From contig NC_064677.1 in the NCBI RefSeq assembly GCF_023278565.1, forward strand, positions 2,914,001-2,978,000: a stretch of 64,000 nucleotides of DNA. The letters are read 5' to 3'. The stretch comes from Colletotrichum lupini. Taxonomy: Eukaryota; Ascomycota; Sordariomycetes; Glomerellales; Glomerellaceae. A model generated the notes under the pieces. That model was not told where the DNA came from. It made no database searches and was given only the letters and a program-made list of their open reading frames with translations. Positions 52,150-64,000 of the stretch are shown piece by piece. The translations under genes were made by a program, and so were the position numbers. How positions within the stretch are numbered: position 1 is the stretch's first letter; each line of letters starts with the position of its first letter.

Positions 52150-55100
52150 TACTATATATATATATAGTTTATTATACTATAGCTAAGTTATTAAGGGCTT
52201 AGATAATTATTTACATATTCTCTACTTTCGTTTATATCCTTACCTCCTAAAAGCCTATATAAGTTTTATTTACCTCTATATATATTATCTTTAGTTTTAT
52301 ATACTAATACTACGGTTATTTATAATATTAATAATAAGCTATTTTAAAGTTATTCTTTAAAATATTTAGCGTCCTATTGTTAGTAACCGAAGCTAGTCCT
52401 ACTATTAGTAATACGAGAGTACGTAGGGGGTATTATTAATTAGTATATTAATATAAGTTATATATAATCTCGTTACTAATTAACCTATATATCTAGCCTC
52501 TACGTACTTATAATAAACTTAATTATCTCTTTAATAATACCTATATATAATAACTAATTATTAAGGTCGGACGCGCTTTTCTTTTAAAAAAAGTACGATA
52601 AGTTCTTTTTATACGTTTCTATTTATTAAAGTATCCGAGTTCGTTATACTGTTTATTATATATAATAAAAAAGAAATACTTAACTAATTCTACTATATAT
52701 TTATAAGCGTAATATACCGAGGTAATTATTCTAATCTAATATAAATACTAATTTAGTTTTACTATCTTAGTACGTAATTACGCTAAGATACTAGCTTCTT
52801 TTTAAAAAAGCTTATTATATAGCTCGCGCATATACTTTTATAATAAAGCTATATTAATTCTTTTTAAAAATGCTTTTATATCATTAAATAAAGCTCTATA
52901 CTTCTATTATACGCTTTATAAAGTAATTTTAAGTATTATTAAGTAGGCTCTAGCCGGTCGTTTTTATAATATTTTACTTAGTATTATACTTTCTTTTACT
53001 ACTACTTTAGCTATTTTTAATAGGTCTAATTCTATTATTAATAAAAGCTAGAAAGGTTTAACTTTATTACCTTTTTTTTTAAAAATCTTATATATTAGCG
53101 TATAGTTAACGAATCTCTTATTAGCCCGATTATTATTACGGATTACGAATAGTTAGTATAGCCGCTTTATTATAAGTAAATACGTAAATAGCTTAGTAAT
53201 CGAGCCTTTAGGGTACGGCCTTAACTATTTTTATTAGCGCCGCTAGTTTTATTATATACGGGTTTTATTTTATTTTTAAACTAAGTATATACGAGGCTAC
53301 TATTATACTACTACCCCTTCTTAGTAATATAAGTAGTATTATAACCGTTTTATAACTTATAATCCCGTTTCTTACCGAACTCCCTATTATTATTCTTATT
53401 ACTTACCCGGACTAAATTATTTTTATAACCTTAACTACGTCGTTATTAAGTATTATATTAATACGGGCTTTTTATAAAATAATTGGATACCTTTTAATAA
53501 TCTTTAGCTTATTGAAAAATAAGTCGTAATAAGCCTTTATTATTAAGTAAAAGAGTAATAAAAACCGTTTAAAAGCTATTATTTATGAATACTAAAGTAA
53601 ATAGCTCTTAAAAAGGCTTTATATTCGTACCTAGAATATTATTAATTTTTTATTATATTTCTCTTACGCTAATTATATACTTACCTCCGCTTTAATAACT
53701 ACCATAATTACTAAATTAAAAGTTTTTATAACTACTTAGGTACTAATCCTCTATACTCAATTAATTACTCTTATTTGCGCTACGTAATATTTATATTTTT
53801 AAATATTTAATACATAGTCTATTATTAGTATTACGGCCGCGTTAAGAAGCTATTTAATTATTATTAATAATAGACCTTTAAGCTATTTAAGTCTTAGTAC
53901 GGCCTCTAAACCTTTTATTATTATATCTATAATATACTTTTTAAATTATAACTTCGTATTTATTATTACCCCTAGTACTTTAATATAATCCTTTAGTTAA
54001 ATAGTATCCCTTTTAATAATAAAACTAGATGAGTTTAATAATAGTCTCTAGTTATATATAAAATAAATAATAGCCGTTTTATCCGTTTTAAATATCGCCC
54101 CGCTTCGTCGTTCCTATTTAAGTACTTTATTAATAATATTTTAAATACTTTCTTAGTTTATTTTTTATAATTATTTAATAACTTATGCCGTATAGTCGTT
54201 AATAAAGGCTAGTGCGCCCCCGTTTTTATCGATTTAGTATTATATAAAGTTAGTATTAAAAAAAAGAAATAGTATAAGTAATAATAACGAGCCCTAAGGC
54301 AAACTAGCTTATAATAACGAACGAGCCTTAGACTTATAACTGTTAATTAATATACTTATTATATAATAAAAATAAAAAACGTTAACTTATTTTATAAGCT
54401 TCTTAAGTATACCCCGTGCCCTAAGTTATTAAAATAGTTTCTTTTTATATATGCTATTATATATTCTTTTAATATTAAAGCTAACTAAACTAACTACTTT
54501 TCTCTTTCTTTACGCTTTATAAATATACTTTTATAGTAATACTAGCGTTTATTTTACTAATTTCTATTTATAAGTACTAAAGTAACTCGTAAAAAAGAAA
54601 CTAAACGTCTCGATTACGTACGAAATACGTTTTACTAAGACCGACTCGAGTAATTTTTTAAATATTAAAAGTAATAAAATCGGTTACTAAGCCTTTATTA
54701 TACTATAGTTATTTTTATTTAGCTCTTTTAATAAGATAATTCTAATATATTATTATTGTTAAAATAGCGTCTTTTTATTTAGTAAGGCTTAGAAAAGTAA
54801 GAGGACCCTCCCCTTTATTACTAGCTATATATACTTCTATACTACTACTAGTAAACTATCTTCTCTAAGAGCTTTTTATAATTTTATTATAAAGAGCTAT
54901 TTTTAACGTTAGGTTAGAGAAAGGTACGGGCGACCTCTATAGCCGCTCGCCCTCCTCTTTAATTTTATTAAAAAGAGGAGGAAAGAATATAAAAAATAGC
55001 TCTACGGCTTATTTTATAGCGTTTTCTGTTTAGAAACTATTAGCTCTTTTTAAAAAAGGAATCTTATTAGAAAAAGCCCTTTTATTAACGTTAAGGTACT

Positions 55101-57640
55101 TAGTAGCCTTCTAAATATTTATATTATTAACTAAAAAGTCCTCTTAATAGCTCTTTTTTTATTATTAAATAGCGTCGTAATATTACTTAGCTACCGAGCG
55201 TGCACGGTTTTAAATAAGGTCGGCTATTTACTATCTCTTTATATATAAAAATAGCTTAGTTTTAGGGGTTAGTACTTTTATTACCTCGTATATTATAAAT
55301 ATTAGTTAATTAGTCTATTACTATACTATACCTCTCGTTGGCATTTGCCCTAAGTTTACTTCTATTCTCTCGTTAATTTACTTTTATAAAGCGTTCTTAA
55401 AGATGAGCCGTAGTTAGCTTTCTATCTTAGACGTAGTAATATTAAAAATTATTTTAATTACTTAGTAATTTAACCTATAGTCTATTTTATATAGGGCGTA
55501 TTATATTATTATTCTTACTAACTCTTTAAATATAAAAGATAAGTTAATTATTATTACTACCTCGCTCTTTTTTCTATATTTTTATATTATATAAAAAGAG
55601 GCTACAGAGTAAATACTCGCTTATTAAATTAATAATCGGGTTTACCTCGCCTTACTTACTCTCTAATATATTATTACCTCTCTATAAATAATTATAATAA
55701 TTAAAGTCTTTTATTAGAACTACGTCTACCCTTTTATTAGTTCTTACTTAGATATTTATAATAGCTTATTTTAGTAAGTTATATACTTATTATAATTTCT
55801 CCGGCTTTTATATTAGTACGTATATTACAACTATTAATAACTTTTAATTTAAAAACTAAATAACGGCCGTAGTAATATCCGAGGACGCTATTAGTACCTA
55901 TTCCGCCTCTACTTCTCTATTTATTTATAATAAACTCCTAATTCCCTATCTTCTTTTATACCTTTACTTTATTAGTACTATCCTCGTTTATTTACTATAT
56001 TTTATTAAAATAGTAATAGCCTTACCTTTTATCCTCTATACTTATAGCTCCTATATTACTATAATTATAAAGTCGTATAGTATTTTATTACTTATTAAAC
56101 TTTTATAAACCTTAGCCTATTTCCTTATATTAAGTTAAAAACTCTAAACTTTTTTATTTATAAGAGCGCAAATATAGCCTTAGGTAGTTCTTACTAAACG
56201 ACTTATATAGTCCGCTATAAAATACGTATATTACGATCGTCTTATGGTATTTAGACTAATAATAGCTTATTTTAGTATATTATTTATATACCTAGGGGTT
56301 TGCGTATTAATATACCTTATACTTAGTAATTTACTAACAGTTATAGCGCTATTAGGGACGTAGCCGCTATTTAAATATTATCGTCGTACCGGACTTTTTT
56401 TTAATATAAAAAAAGCCCTCGGAAATTAGTTTATATACGTTACTAGTTTTAGTTACGAATATAATTATAGACCTATACGCCTAAGGTATATCTTATTTAC
56501 TTAGCTAAAATATTTTAATAATAGTAGTCTCGTTTTTTTAACTAAGTACTTCTATTACTTTAACCTTAATATTACCTTTTTTATTTAATACCTCGGTTCT
56601 TTTTATATTATCGATTTTTATAAAATAGAGTTTGTCCTATAGAACTTATATACTAAGACTAAAGCTCTTTTTTATAATTTACTTAATAAGCTTATATTTA
56701 GTATTATTATAATAAATAATCTAAATCCTATCCGCGTTTTTTAAGTTTATTATAATAGCCTTATAGTACTAATTACCCTATTTATTTATTGCGCATATCT
56801 CTTTTTTTATTATAGCCCGGATCCGATTTATATTAAGCTTATTACTTATTTTTTTAACTTTTAATATATTAATTATATATAATAAGGGGTTATTATAGCT
56901 TATTAGCGTCGCGTTACTTAGTATAGCTACTTATAAGTTATAACCTTACTTATATAAGCCGCTTTATATAACGTCTGCGTATAACGTACTTAGGCTATTT
57001 TATATTATAGCCCCTACTACGATTACTTCGAAGTTCATATTTATTTTAATATTTTTACTTTTAACGCGTTCTTTTATTACTTATAGCTCTTTTTTAATAA
57101 ACTATAACTCGTTTTTAACTATTTATAGCTCTAAAGTAATTATATAAAGCTCTACTTCGACGTTCTTACTCTACGTTTCTAACTTTTTCTGTATATTGAA
57201 TATAATCTTAATCGCTATGTATAGCTTTTTAATTTACTTACTTATTATTAAAAATAACCCTTTATCGTCCTCTTTAATAAACTTTACGCATTCCTTAGCT
57301 AGGATCACGGCTTAAGTAGTAGTTACTTACTAATTATTATTAATAATCTCGTTTACTTACTTAATTATATCTTTAATAATCTCTTAGTACGTTTAGTTTA
57401 GTTAAACTTTTATAAATAGTTTTTATACTCTTCGTAATATTAAGTCCTCGTTATTTATTAGTATTACCTCTTTTATAATAATAATAAACGTCAAATCTAG
57501 CTCGAGGTTTATTATATTAAGACGTATATAAAGTCGCTATATAGTAGATCGTATTAATATTATTTACTGCGTTCCGTAGCTTCTCGATAGTAATTAACTT
57601 AATAACGTTAAATAATTCTTTAAATAAATAAATATTAAAA
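52150..57640 (-). mobile_element. Tad1-type LINE, copy B, near full length, RIP-inactivated
   Basis: The uninterrupted counterpart of copy A, on the opposite strand. From the 3' end upward it has the TA-rich tail and shared 3' segment (about 52150-52590), the RNase H-associated zinc finger (about 52668-52710), the RT active site (54192-54209, reading A-F-I-N-D-Y, so only one of the two aspartates is mutated), the RT QGS-like turn about 80-100 bases upstream in element orientation, the endonuclease GDFNRHD region (about 55681-55730) and ORF1 (about 57050-57640). At about 5.5 kb the length suits a full Tad-type LINE apart from uncertain 5' sequence. In-frame stops are throughout. It supplies the empty site that proves the gypsy insertion in copy A. 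Confidence 0.88.
54192..54209 (-). other. RT active site of LINE copy B (RIPed AFVDDY)
   Basis: On the - strand the codons gcc ttt att aac gac tat read A-F-I-N-D-Y. In copy A both aspartate codons are AAT; here the second is intact, so this copy took a different set of hits. Confidence 0.8.
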
Positions 57641-60199
57641 ATCTTCCTACTAGAGCTAAGTACTTATCGTATTTTAATTATATAAAAGTATATTAGTACT
57701 TAGTAATAGCAAAATATAAAAGAATATAAAGCTCCTTAGGGCTAGTATAATATAACTAAGGTATCGTAATATATACTTTTTCTTAGTTACGTAGCTAATA
57801 TACTACGGTTCGCTAATATAATAACTTAGGTTTCGGTTTCTAGCTAAATAGTTTACTTTTTAGTTTATGGGCTTAGCGGGGATATTAATATATAAATCTA
57901 AGCAATTTCGTTTTTTTAATATATAATAAGGCTATATATATCTTAGCTAAATTATATTATAGTTAAGCTTACGGAGTACTATATATTTAAAAGCTAAAAG
58001 CGTACTTAATTAACCCCCCCGGCCCGCTCTATAAGACTTATTTAACCTTATATTTATAAGGACGCTAGCTTAGTATAGTAATTATCTATTTAACCCTAGT
58101 TTATTACCCTTAATAAATAAACGTAAACTATTTACTAGTATTTATAAAGTATTAAATAGAAAATAGAGCTATATATAGCTTAGATAGGGTAAAAACCCTA
58201 GTATATATATATATATAGCCGTAGATAGTAATATAAGCTACTAAGTACGTAAATTTAGAAATATAATAATAATATCGGGAGGCCGGCTTATTAATATAAT
58301 TAAGGAGAATATATAATTCTAGGACTAGCTCCGGTTTATTTAATAAGTATATATAAAAAGGAATTTGAACTAGGTTTCTATACTTAACGTTTAGCGTTAT
58401 AAAGCGTTATAATTAATTCGATAATTAATAATAAGAAATATTTTAAGGGTAACTTTATAAATCGTAATACTTTTTAAGAAATACTCCGTAATAAAAAGTA
58501 TAATAATTACCGAGTCGTTTATGAACTAGAGTCCTCTTTATCGGACTATAAAAAGAAATATATTAAGTAAATAGCTAAATACTAAGCGTTTTATAACGCT
58601 TTTAACTATTTATTACGGATCCTAGGTCTACGATCGGGCCTAGTTATTAGTAACTTTAATAAACTTATTACCCTTAAATACGACGAGGTCTACGTCCTCC
58701 CCCTACTAAAGTAAAACCTATACTAATCGGTTATAAAAAGTTATAAGTTACCTCGAGTATATATACTATATATAGCTATATTTTTCTAGGAATAATAAGT
58801 TGAATCTTAAAAAGATTAATATATTTACTATTTAGTTTATAGAGCTCTAGTACCCTAAATTCTTAATAAAGGATAAAGGATTATTTCGGAACGTAGTTCT
58901 AAACGGTTATATTTTTAGGCTTTTTAATAAATCTAAGCGAATCGTTATTTAAAAGAACCTTTATTTTATTAACTCTACGATTCTATTATTAATAACATTT
59001 TTTAATAACATTAAGTACTTTAAATTATATATAAAATAAATAAAGCGTTTAGTTACTATACTTTAGGATAGATATATTATAAGGATTATATTAATAAGGG
59101 CCTTTAAGTATTTAATAAGAGATAAAAACCTATATCTAATTAAAAAGTCCGACATAACTTTCTCTGACCGACCTATTAAAATAAACGCTTATCTCTAGCT
59201 TAGAATCCGGTAGTTATAGCTTTTAATAATAAGAAATTTTTAATAAATAAAAACAAATCTAAACTTACTTCCTAAACTAGTAAGTCTAGTATTAGAACTA
59301 GGGTTCGATACGAATAATATTCGTTATCTAAAGTCTATATCTCTAGATTTAGAAGTTATATAATAAGTATTAATAATAGCTTAGCTACTAAAAGACTATA
59401 TTTACGATATTCTAAGCTTTTAAGCTATAGCTAATAAAATTACCTATACGTTCCTAGACCTTTAGTAAAATAATTTAGCTTAAGAATTACCCGAGTTTTT
59501 TATTAATACCTATAGTTCGAAATACGATTCTTAGCGGTAGCTAAATTAAATATTTTATATAAACGCTACTAAGTTAATATTTATTAATATTATAAATAAG
59601 TAACTAAGTACGGGAGGTAAGAGACCTACTAGCCTATTTATTTATAGATCTATATATTTAGCATTTTTTAGTACTCCTCGTTAAGATAATTTATAAATAC
59701 CAATCGCTTTATTTAATAATAATATAGTTAATAATAAGCTACTTTCCTTTAGTCGCTACTTACTAAAAGTAAGCTATTACTAAGAATTAAAAATAAGTAA
59801 TTAAGTAACTTTATCTAGTTAATATAAAGACCTTTTTATAAGAAAGTCTTTAGTACGAAAAGCTATACTCGAATTTATTACTAAAGAGGTAAAAAGAAAA
59901 GAGTATATTTTTCTTAATACTTAAAACCCGAAAGAAGCTCTTCGGTTTTGACTACTTTTATAAGAGACTATATTTAGATAAAAAGTTCTATTAATAACCG
60001 TACAAAAATAGCTATTATTAATAATAAACTATTATAAAGAGGTTATAAAATAGGGACTTCACTATATCTTATTATTATAAATAAATTATATAGATACGAG
60101 CATAATAAAATAAAATCTCGTATATACTAATATTATTAAAAAAGCAGTACTAGAGGGAAGACTATGCTTATAAGTTTTATTACTAATTAATTATAGCTT
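57641..60199. other. RIPed DNA with a possible decayed coding sequence
   Basis: From about 58364 to 59542 and beyond, one + frame runs without frameshift, and most of its stops could be former Gln codons. The next + frame is about equally open, with stops that could be former Trp. I cannot decide which, if either, was coding, and neither protein is recognisable. 57641-58360 shows nothing beyond RIPed sequence and a short C/G-rich spot (about 58015-58027). The stretch runs directly into the minisatellite at 60200. Confidence 0.4.
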
Positions 60200-60674
60200 T
60201 TAGGTAATAGAACTAATTTAGTAGAACTAAGTAATAGAACTAGGTAATAGAACTAAGTAGTAGAACTAAGTAATAGAACTAAGTAGTAGAACTAGGTAGT
60301 AGAACTAGTAAAACTAAGTAGTAGAACTAAGTAATAGAACTAATTTAGTAAAACTAAGTTAATAAAACTAGGTAGTAGAACTAGGTAGTAAAATTAGGTA
60401 ATAGAACTAAGTAATAGAACTAGGTAGCAGAACTAAGTAGTAGAACTAGCAAAACTAAGTAGTAGAACTAAGTAGTAGAACTAATTTAGTAAAACTAAGT
60501 TAATAAAACTAGGTAGTAGAACTAGGTAGTAGAATTAGGTAGTAAAACTAGGTAATAGAACTAGTTTAGTAAAATTAGGTAATAGAACTAAGTAATAGAA
60601 CTAGGTAGTAGAACTAAGTAGTAAAACTAGGTAGTAAAACTAAGTAGTAAAACTAGGTAATTAGTAAAACTAAA
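60200..60674. repeat. 13-bp minisatellite with 141-bp higher-order repeat
   Basis: About 36 tandem units of gaactaggtaata and close variants (gaactaagtagta, aaactaagttaata). A distinctive variant containing taatttag occurs at 60341 and 60482, and another (gaactagtaaaac / gaactagcaaaac) at 60302 and 60443. Both pairs are 141 bp apart, so a block of about 11 units was itself duplicated. Unit variants differ mostly by A/G and C/T. Thirteen is not a multiple of three, so a coding role is unlikely. Confidence 0.9.
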
Positions 60675-60963
60675 CCTATAAAATAAGTATGTAGTAAAGT
60701 AGGGTAGTTATTATTAATACTAAGATACTATATCTTATTATAAAAACTAACGCAAGCTCCTTATATATAGAAGTCTTAATTACGTTAGTATACTAGCTAT
60801 GTATAAAAAGCATATCTTATTTAATTAAACTTTCTAAGTATACGGGCTCTTTTTAATAGTACGAATACTTATAATTTCTTATAGAGTATTAGTAATAAAC
60901 CTAAATTAATTACTTTAAAAATAGCTTATACTAAGAACGAATAAACGGCCGTTAAGTTATAAT
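60675..60963. other. RIPed spacer between the minisatellite and the LTR-like repeat
   Basis: Short RIPed stretch with no feature that I can support. Confidence 0.5.
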
Positions 60964-61226
60964 TATTAAAAACGTATAGGATATAAAGGACTCTCGCGGT
61001 ACGGTGCTTTAGAAAAACTACTAATACTTATAAAAATAATATAAAATACCTCTTTCGATCGGGTTAATACGGTCTTAGTTAACGATACTACGACCGAGGG
61101 AAAAAGAATAGTATTAACTAGATCGGAAGAGTAAACTTCCTAATTATTTGATATTATTATATTTTAAAATAAATTAATTAAAAAGGCTCTAGTTCGATTT
61201 TAAAAAGTATATATATAATTAAAATA
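60964..61226. repeat. LTR-like dispersed repeat, copy 2 (263 bp)
   Basis: The partner of 8334-8595, same orientation. It starts tattaaaaacg and ends attaaaata (TG...CA type before RIP). It retains more CpG than copy 1 and is closer to the ancestral sequence. No obvious target duplication and no adjacent polypurine tract or primer site, so probably a solo LTR or a truncated element end. Confidence 0.65.
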
Positions 61227-64000
61227 AGAATCCGTACTACTAAGCCTTTATTTTTAATTAGGGCCCTTCTCTTTATATCTTATTTTAATTAACTCTCTTA
61301 TAAATCCCTAGACTTAATTAGCTTTAAAAAGGACCGCTAGGACTAATTACCCTACCCTATTTTAATTATTTTCTAATTTCTTTTTCTCTTAATCTTTTAT
61401 AAAAAGAAATTATCCTAGATTAGTCCTAATTACTATATATAGTTAATCGTATTAAGCCCTCTACTTACCCTTTTTTTTTATAACTACTTTTTTTATTTTC
61501 TTTACTTTTTTTACTTAGTTCTTATCCTATTCTTTTTTAATAATCTCCTAATCCTAACTTTTATTATTCTAATTCATCTTAGCTCTTTTTATTAATAATA
61601 ATATTTAAAGAGTATAAGCTAGAGTTATATATATAGCTTTTATAATCGGGTCGTTATACTAATTAATTTATTACTCCCTCATATTCTTATTAATATTAGC
61701 TTTATTTATATATATATTATAATACTATAAGAGGTCTTAATACAATTTAGCTAGCCCTCGATATTAATATTTATTATTTTCTTATATAGTCCGATCGTAA
61801 TTAAAAAGGGTACGGTTAATAACGTCCTATTTTAACTAAACCCTTAGTATTTTAATTAAAGTTTTTATAATAGGGCTATCTCCGCCCCTAACTAGAGTAT
61901 TTAAAAAACTACCTTCTTAATTACTTAGACTAGCTTTATTAAAAACCGGGCTAAGGTATAGTAGCGACTTAAATAGTAATATATTTAATAAAAACTACGT
62001 AACTTAATAAGTCTTAGGGGTATTAATTAAGTATATAAATTAATTATTAATAATAGCGTTTAAATACTAATTAATAACTTTCGTTAGTTTAATTACCTAT
62101 AGAGTCCAATTAGGGTTACTACTTATTATAAATCCTTAGGTATTTTTTAATATTTTTAAAGATTAAAATAGTAAAGTTAACTTTTTAAGGGTAGTAAGTT
62201 CTTAATGAAAGCTCTTAGCTATATCTTTTATCTTTTTAAAATACGTAAGATTTATAAGAATATAATAATTATAATTACGTAGGTTATAAATTCTTAGATC
62301 CTATTTGGTAAATCTAAAGCTAAGTAAGTAAGAACTAGACTTTTAAAGAGTCGGTATTTTATAAGCGTTAGTTATCACGTAATTAGAGTTATTTAAGTGA
62401 GTATAGGGCCCATTTTTAAAGTCCTAATTATATATTATATTTTTAAAGGACCTTCTTAGGGGAGGTCTTATTATATTAAAAAGGTAACGACCGTCGTATT
62501 AAAACTCGTAGCTAATTTACTAAATTTAAGCTATATAGAGTTTATTATTAAATAGTTTAAAGTATTTATAAGTTATTTAGTACGTATTATAAGTTAAGTT
62601 AAGCTAGCTATATTAAATTACGTTATAAAACTACTTAAATACGTATAGACTATATTCTTATTTACTTAGTTATTATATTATAGGGATTATATAAGTGCTT
62701 ATATTAATTAGTTATTAAATATAAAGAAGTATATCAATTTAATTATAAAAGGCCTTTAGCGCTTAGATATTATTAATAAATATTCTTTCTAAACGCCTAA
62801 AATCCTACTTCGGATCGTATTAATAAACTCTATTATCTTACTAATTCATAATTATTCTTATAAAATAACCCGGATCGTTAGTATAAAGAGGGAAAATTAC
62901 TAAGTATACTAAAGTCCTAATTTTTTATATAGTTTCTTAGGTTTAAAGGATTAGGGTAGGGGTCTTATTTAGTTTAAAAATACTCTCTTATTCCTCTTTA
63001 ATTATAACTATATTACGTACTAAAATAAGGTCTCGTATTATAACCTCTAGTATAAATCCGATCTCGTATTTTCGAATTTAGTTTTTATATAATAAGCGTT
63101 TTTAAAAGTTAAAATATTTAGTTAGGACCTTTATTATTTTATAATAGCTCTATTTTATTTAAGTTTTCTTATTTTTTAAATTTTTAAAAGCCTCGGGGCG
63201 CTAATTAAAAAAGGGAAGTTCGTCCCTTATACCGAGCTAATTAAGAAAATCGAATTTACGAGGGGTTAGGATTACTTAAAAGAAACTAGTTTATTTAAGT
63301 ACTAGGCTTAGGTAATAGTTAATATATATTTTATATTAATAGTTCGTATTAAAATTAATAAACTAAGAGTTCTTAGTATTCGTTATAGTCCTAGGGTTAG
63401 TCTTATTAAAAGTAATATATCTATTTAAATTCTACTTTTTTAATTAGTATTTAGTATCGCTTTCAAAGTTCTTTATTATAATCGGGCCCTAAATTCGTAT
63501 TATATCCTTTTTATTATCTAGCTTAAAAAGAGAAATAGGGGGAGAGGAGGCTATTATAAATAGTAAGGTTAGTATTTATATAATAAATTAAGAAATAAAA
63601 TTTAGAAGGGGTTTAATTAGTAATAGTTATAGGGAAGTAGTAACTTAGGTTTAAAAGTATAAAGGAAGGCTAAAGAATATTTAAATTAAAAACGGCTATT
63701 TAATAATAGTAATAATAGTTAAAAAGGGAAAAAAGAAACGTTAGGTAGCTAAGTAAAAACTACTCTTTTATATTAATTGCGAAGTAGCCTCCGTTAATTA
63801 AAAAAGAAGGTACTAAATTATGAATAATAAAAAGGCCTTAATTTTATAATTTACTCCTTCCTCTTTTTATATAATAATTATAATTCCGCGTTAATTAACT
63901 AAGAGGCCTATAATATTTTCTTTTTTAATACCCCGGATTTAAGAAGGAGTATATAGAGGCCTTCTCCCGATCCCTCTAATCCCTTTTTATTTTTTCTTTT
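61227..64000. other. RIPed DNA, unassigned, to window edge
   Basis: Uniform RIPed sequence with pyrimidine-rich stretches (about 61370-61570). No second copies, terminal repeats or conserved motifs found. The AT-rich block continues past the window. Confidence 0.5.

Larger units (their letters stand above)
2746..64000. other. AT-rich RIP-mutated block (transposon graveyard)
   Basis: The whole interval has the dinucleotide signature of repeat-induced point mutation. In 3001-3600 I count 3 CpA+TpG but 10 CpG, whereas one 60-base line of ADE6 (61-120) already has 4 CpA/TpG. TpA is greatly enriched. Because TpG is gone, ATG codons are almost absent, and former CAA, CAG and TGG codons read as TAA or TAG. 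Paired copies of elements inside the block differ mainly by C/T and G/A transitions, as RIP predicts. Only two ATG-started frames of 60 codons or more survive in 61 kb, and neither looks real. The block runs off the right edge, so its full size is unknown. Confidence 0.93.

Noticed and set aside
8334..61226. The two LTR-like repeats as the LTRs of a single giant element
   Set aside because: They are 52 kb apart, with several unrelated elements in both orientations between them, no primer-binding site or polypurine tract beside them and no matching target duplication. Separate solo LTRs are simpler.
2746..64000. Mitochondrial DNA or AT-rich plasmid as the source of the AT-rich block
   Set aside because: Loss is specific to CpA/TpG with CpG kept, and it contains RIPed nuclear LINE and gypsy elements; no mitochondrial genes or rRNAs seen.
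1..64000. CRISPR arrays, bacterial operons, telomere repeats
   Set aside because: None is present. Tandem repeats here have no unique spacers, and ttaggg occurs only as isolated words.

Overview
The window comes from a filamentous ascomycete genome (Pezizomycotina, probably a Sordariomycete; the genus cannot be read from this sequence). It has two very different parts. Positions 1-1557 are the 3' end of one intact, GC-rich housekeeping gene: the de novo purine enzyme phosphoribosylformylglycinamidine synthase (ADE6). It is followed by about 1.2 kb of ordinary, low-complexity 3' flank. From about 2.75 kb to the right edge (more than 61 kb) the DNA is extremely AT-rich and carries no intact gene.

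The AT-rich block has the signature of saturated repeat-induced point mutation (RIP), the fungal process that turns CpA into TpA on both strands of duplicated DNA. CpA and TpG are almost gone while CpG survives. In a hand count of 3001-3600 there are 3 CpA+TpG against 10 CpG. Losing TpG destroys nearly every ATG, and CAA, CAG and TGG codons become stops, so ordinary ORF finding sees almost nothing here.

Comparing copies within the window and reading through the RIP changes still shows what the block is made of. A Tad1-type LINE is present as two near full-length copies (copy A, + strand, about 13.2-18.3 kb plus 24.85-25.29 kb; copy B, - strand, about 52.15-57.64 kb), an ORF1 fragment (41.7-42.3 kb) and an internally deleted copy (46.03-46.52 kb). 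A 6.5-kb Ty3/gypsy retrotransposon (18329-24850, - strand) sits inside LINE copy A, with 223-bp LTRs and a 4-bp target duplication. A 167-bp un-RIPed insert with a 16-bp target duplication and an A-rich tail (23159-23325) sits inside the gypsy element. These give a relative time order: LINE, then gypsy, then RIP, then the small insert.

Other recognisable pieces are a RIP-destroyed ankyrin-repeat gene with an exact 99-bp period (about 42.3-42.8 kb, - strand), a two-copy 262/263-bp LTR-like repeat (8334 and 60964), a 13-bp minisatellite with a 141-bp higher-order repeat (60200-60674), a 23-base C run (40249-40271), several short tandem repeats and hairpins, and one unidentified decayed reading frame (29026-29745). 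The remaining stretches are RIPed DNA that I could not assign. No rRNA, convincing tRNA, CRISPR array or telomeric repeat was seen. The block looks like a transposon graveyard or AT isochore and could be pericentromeric; that last point is inference.
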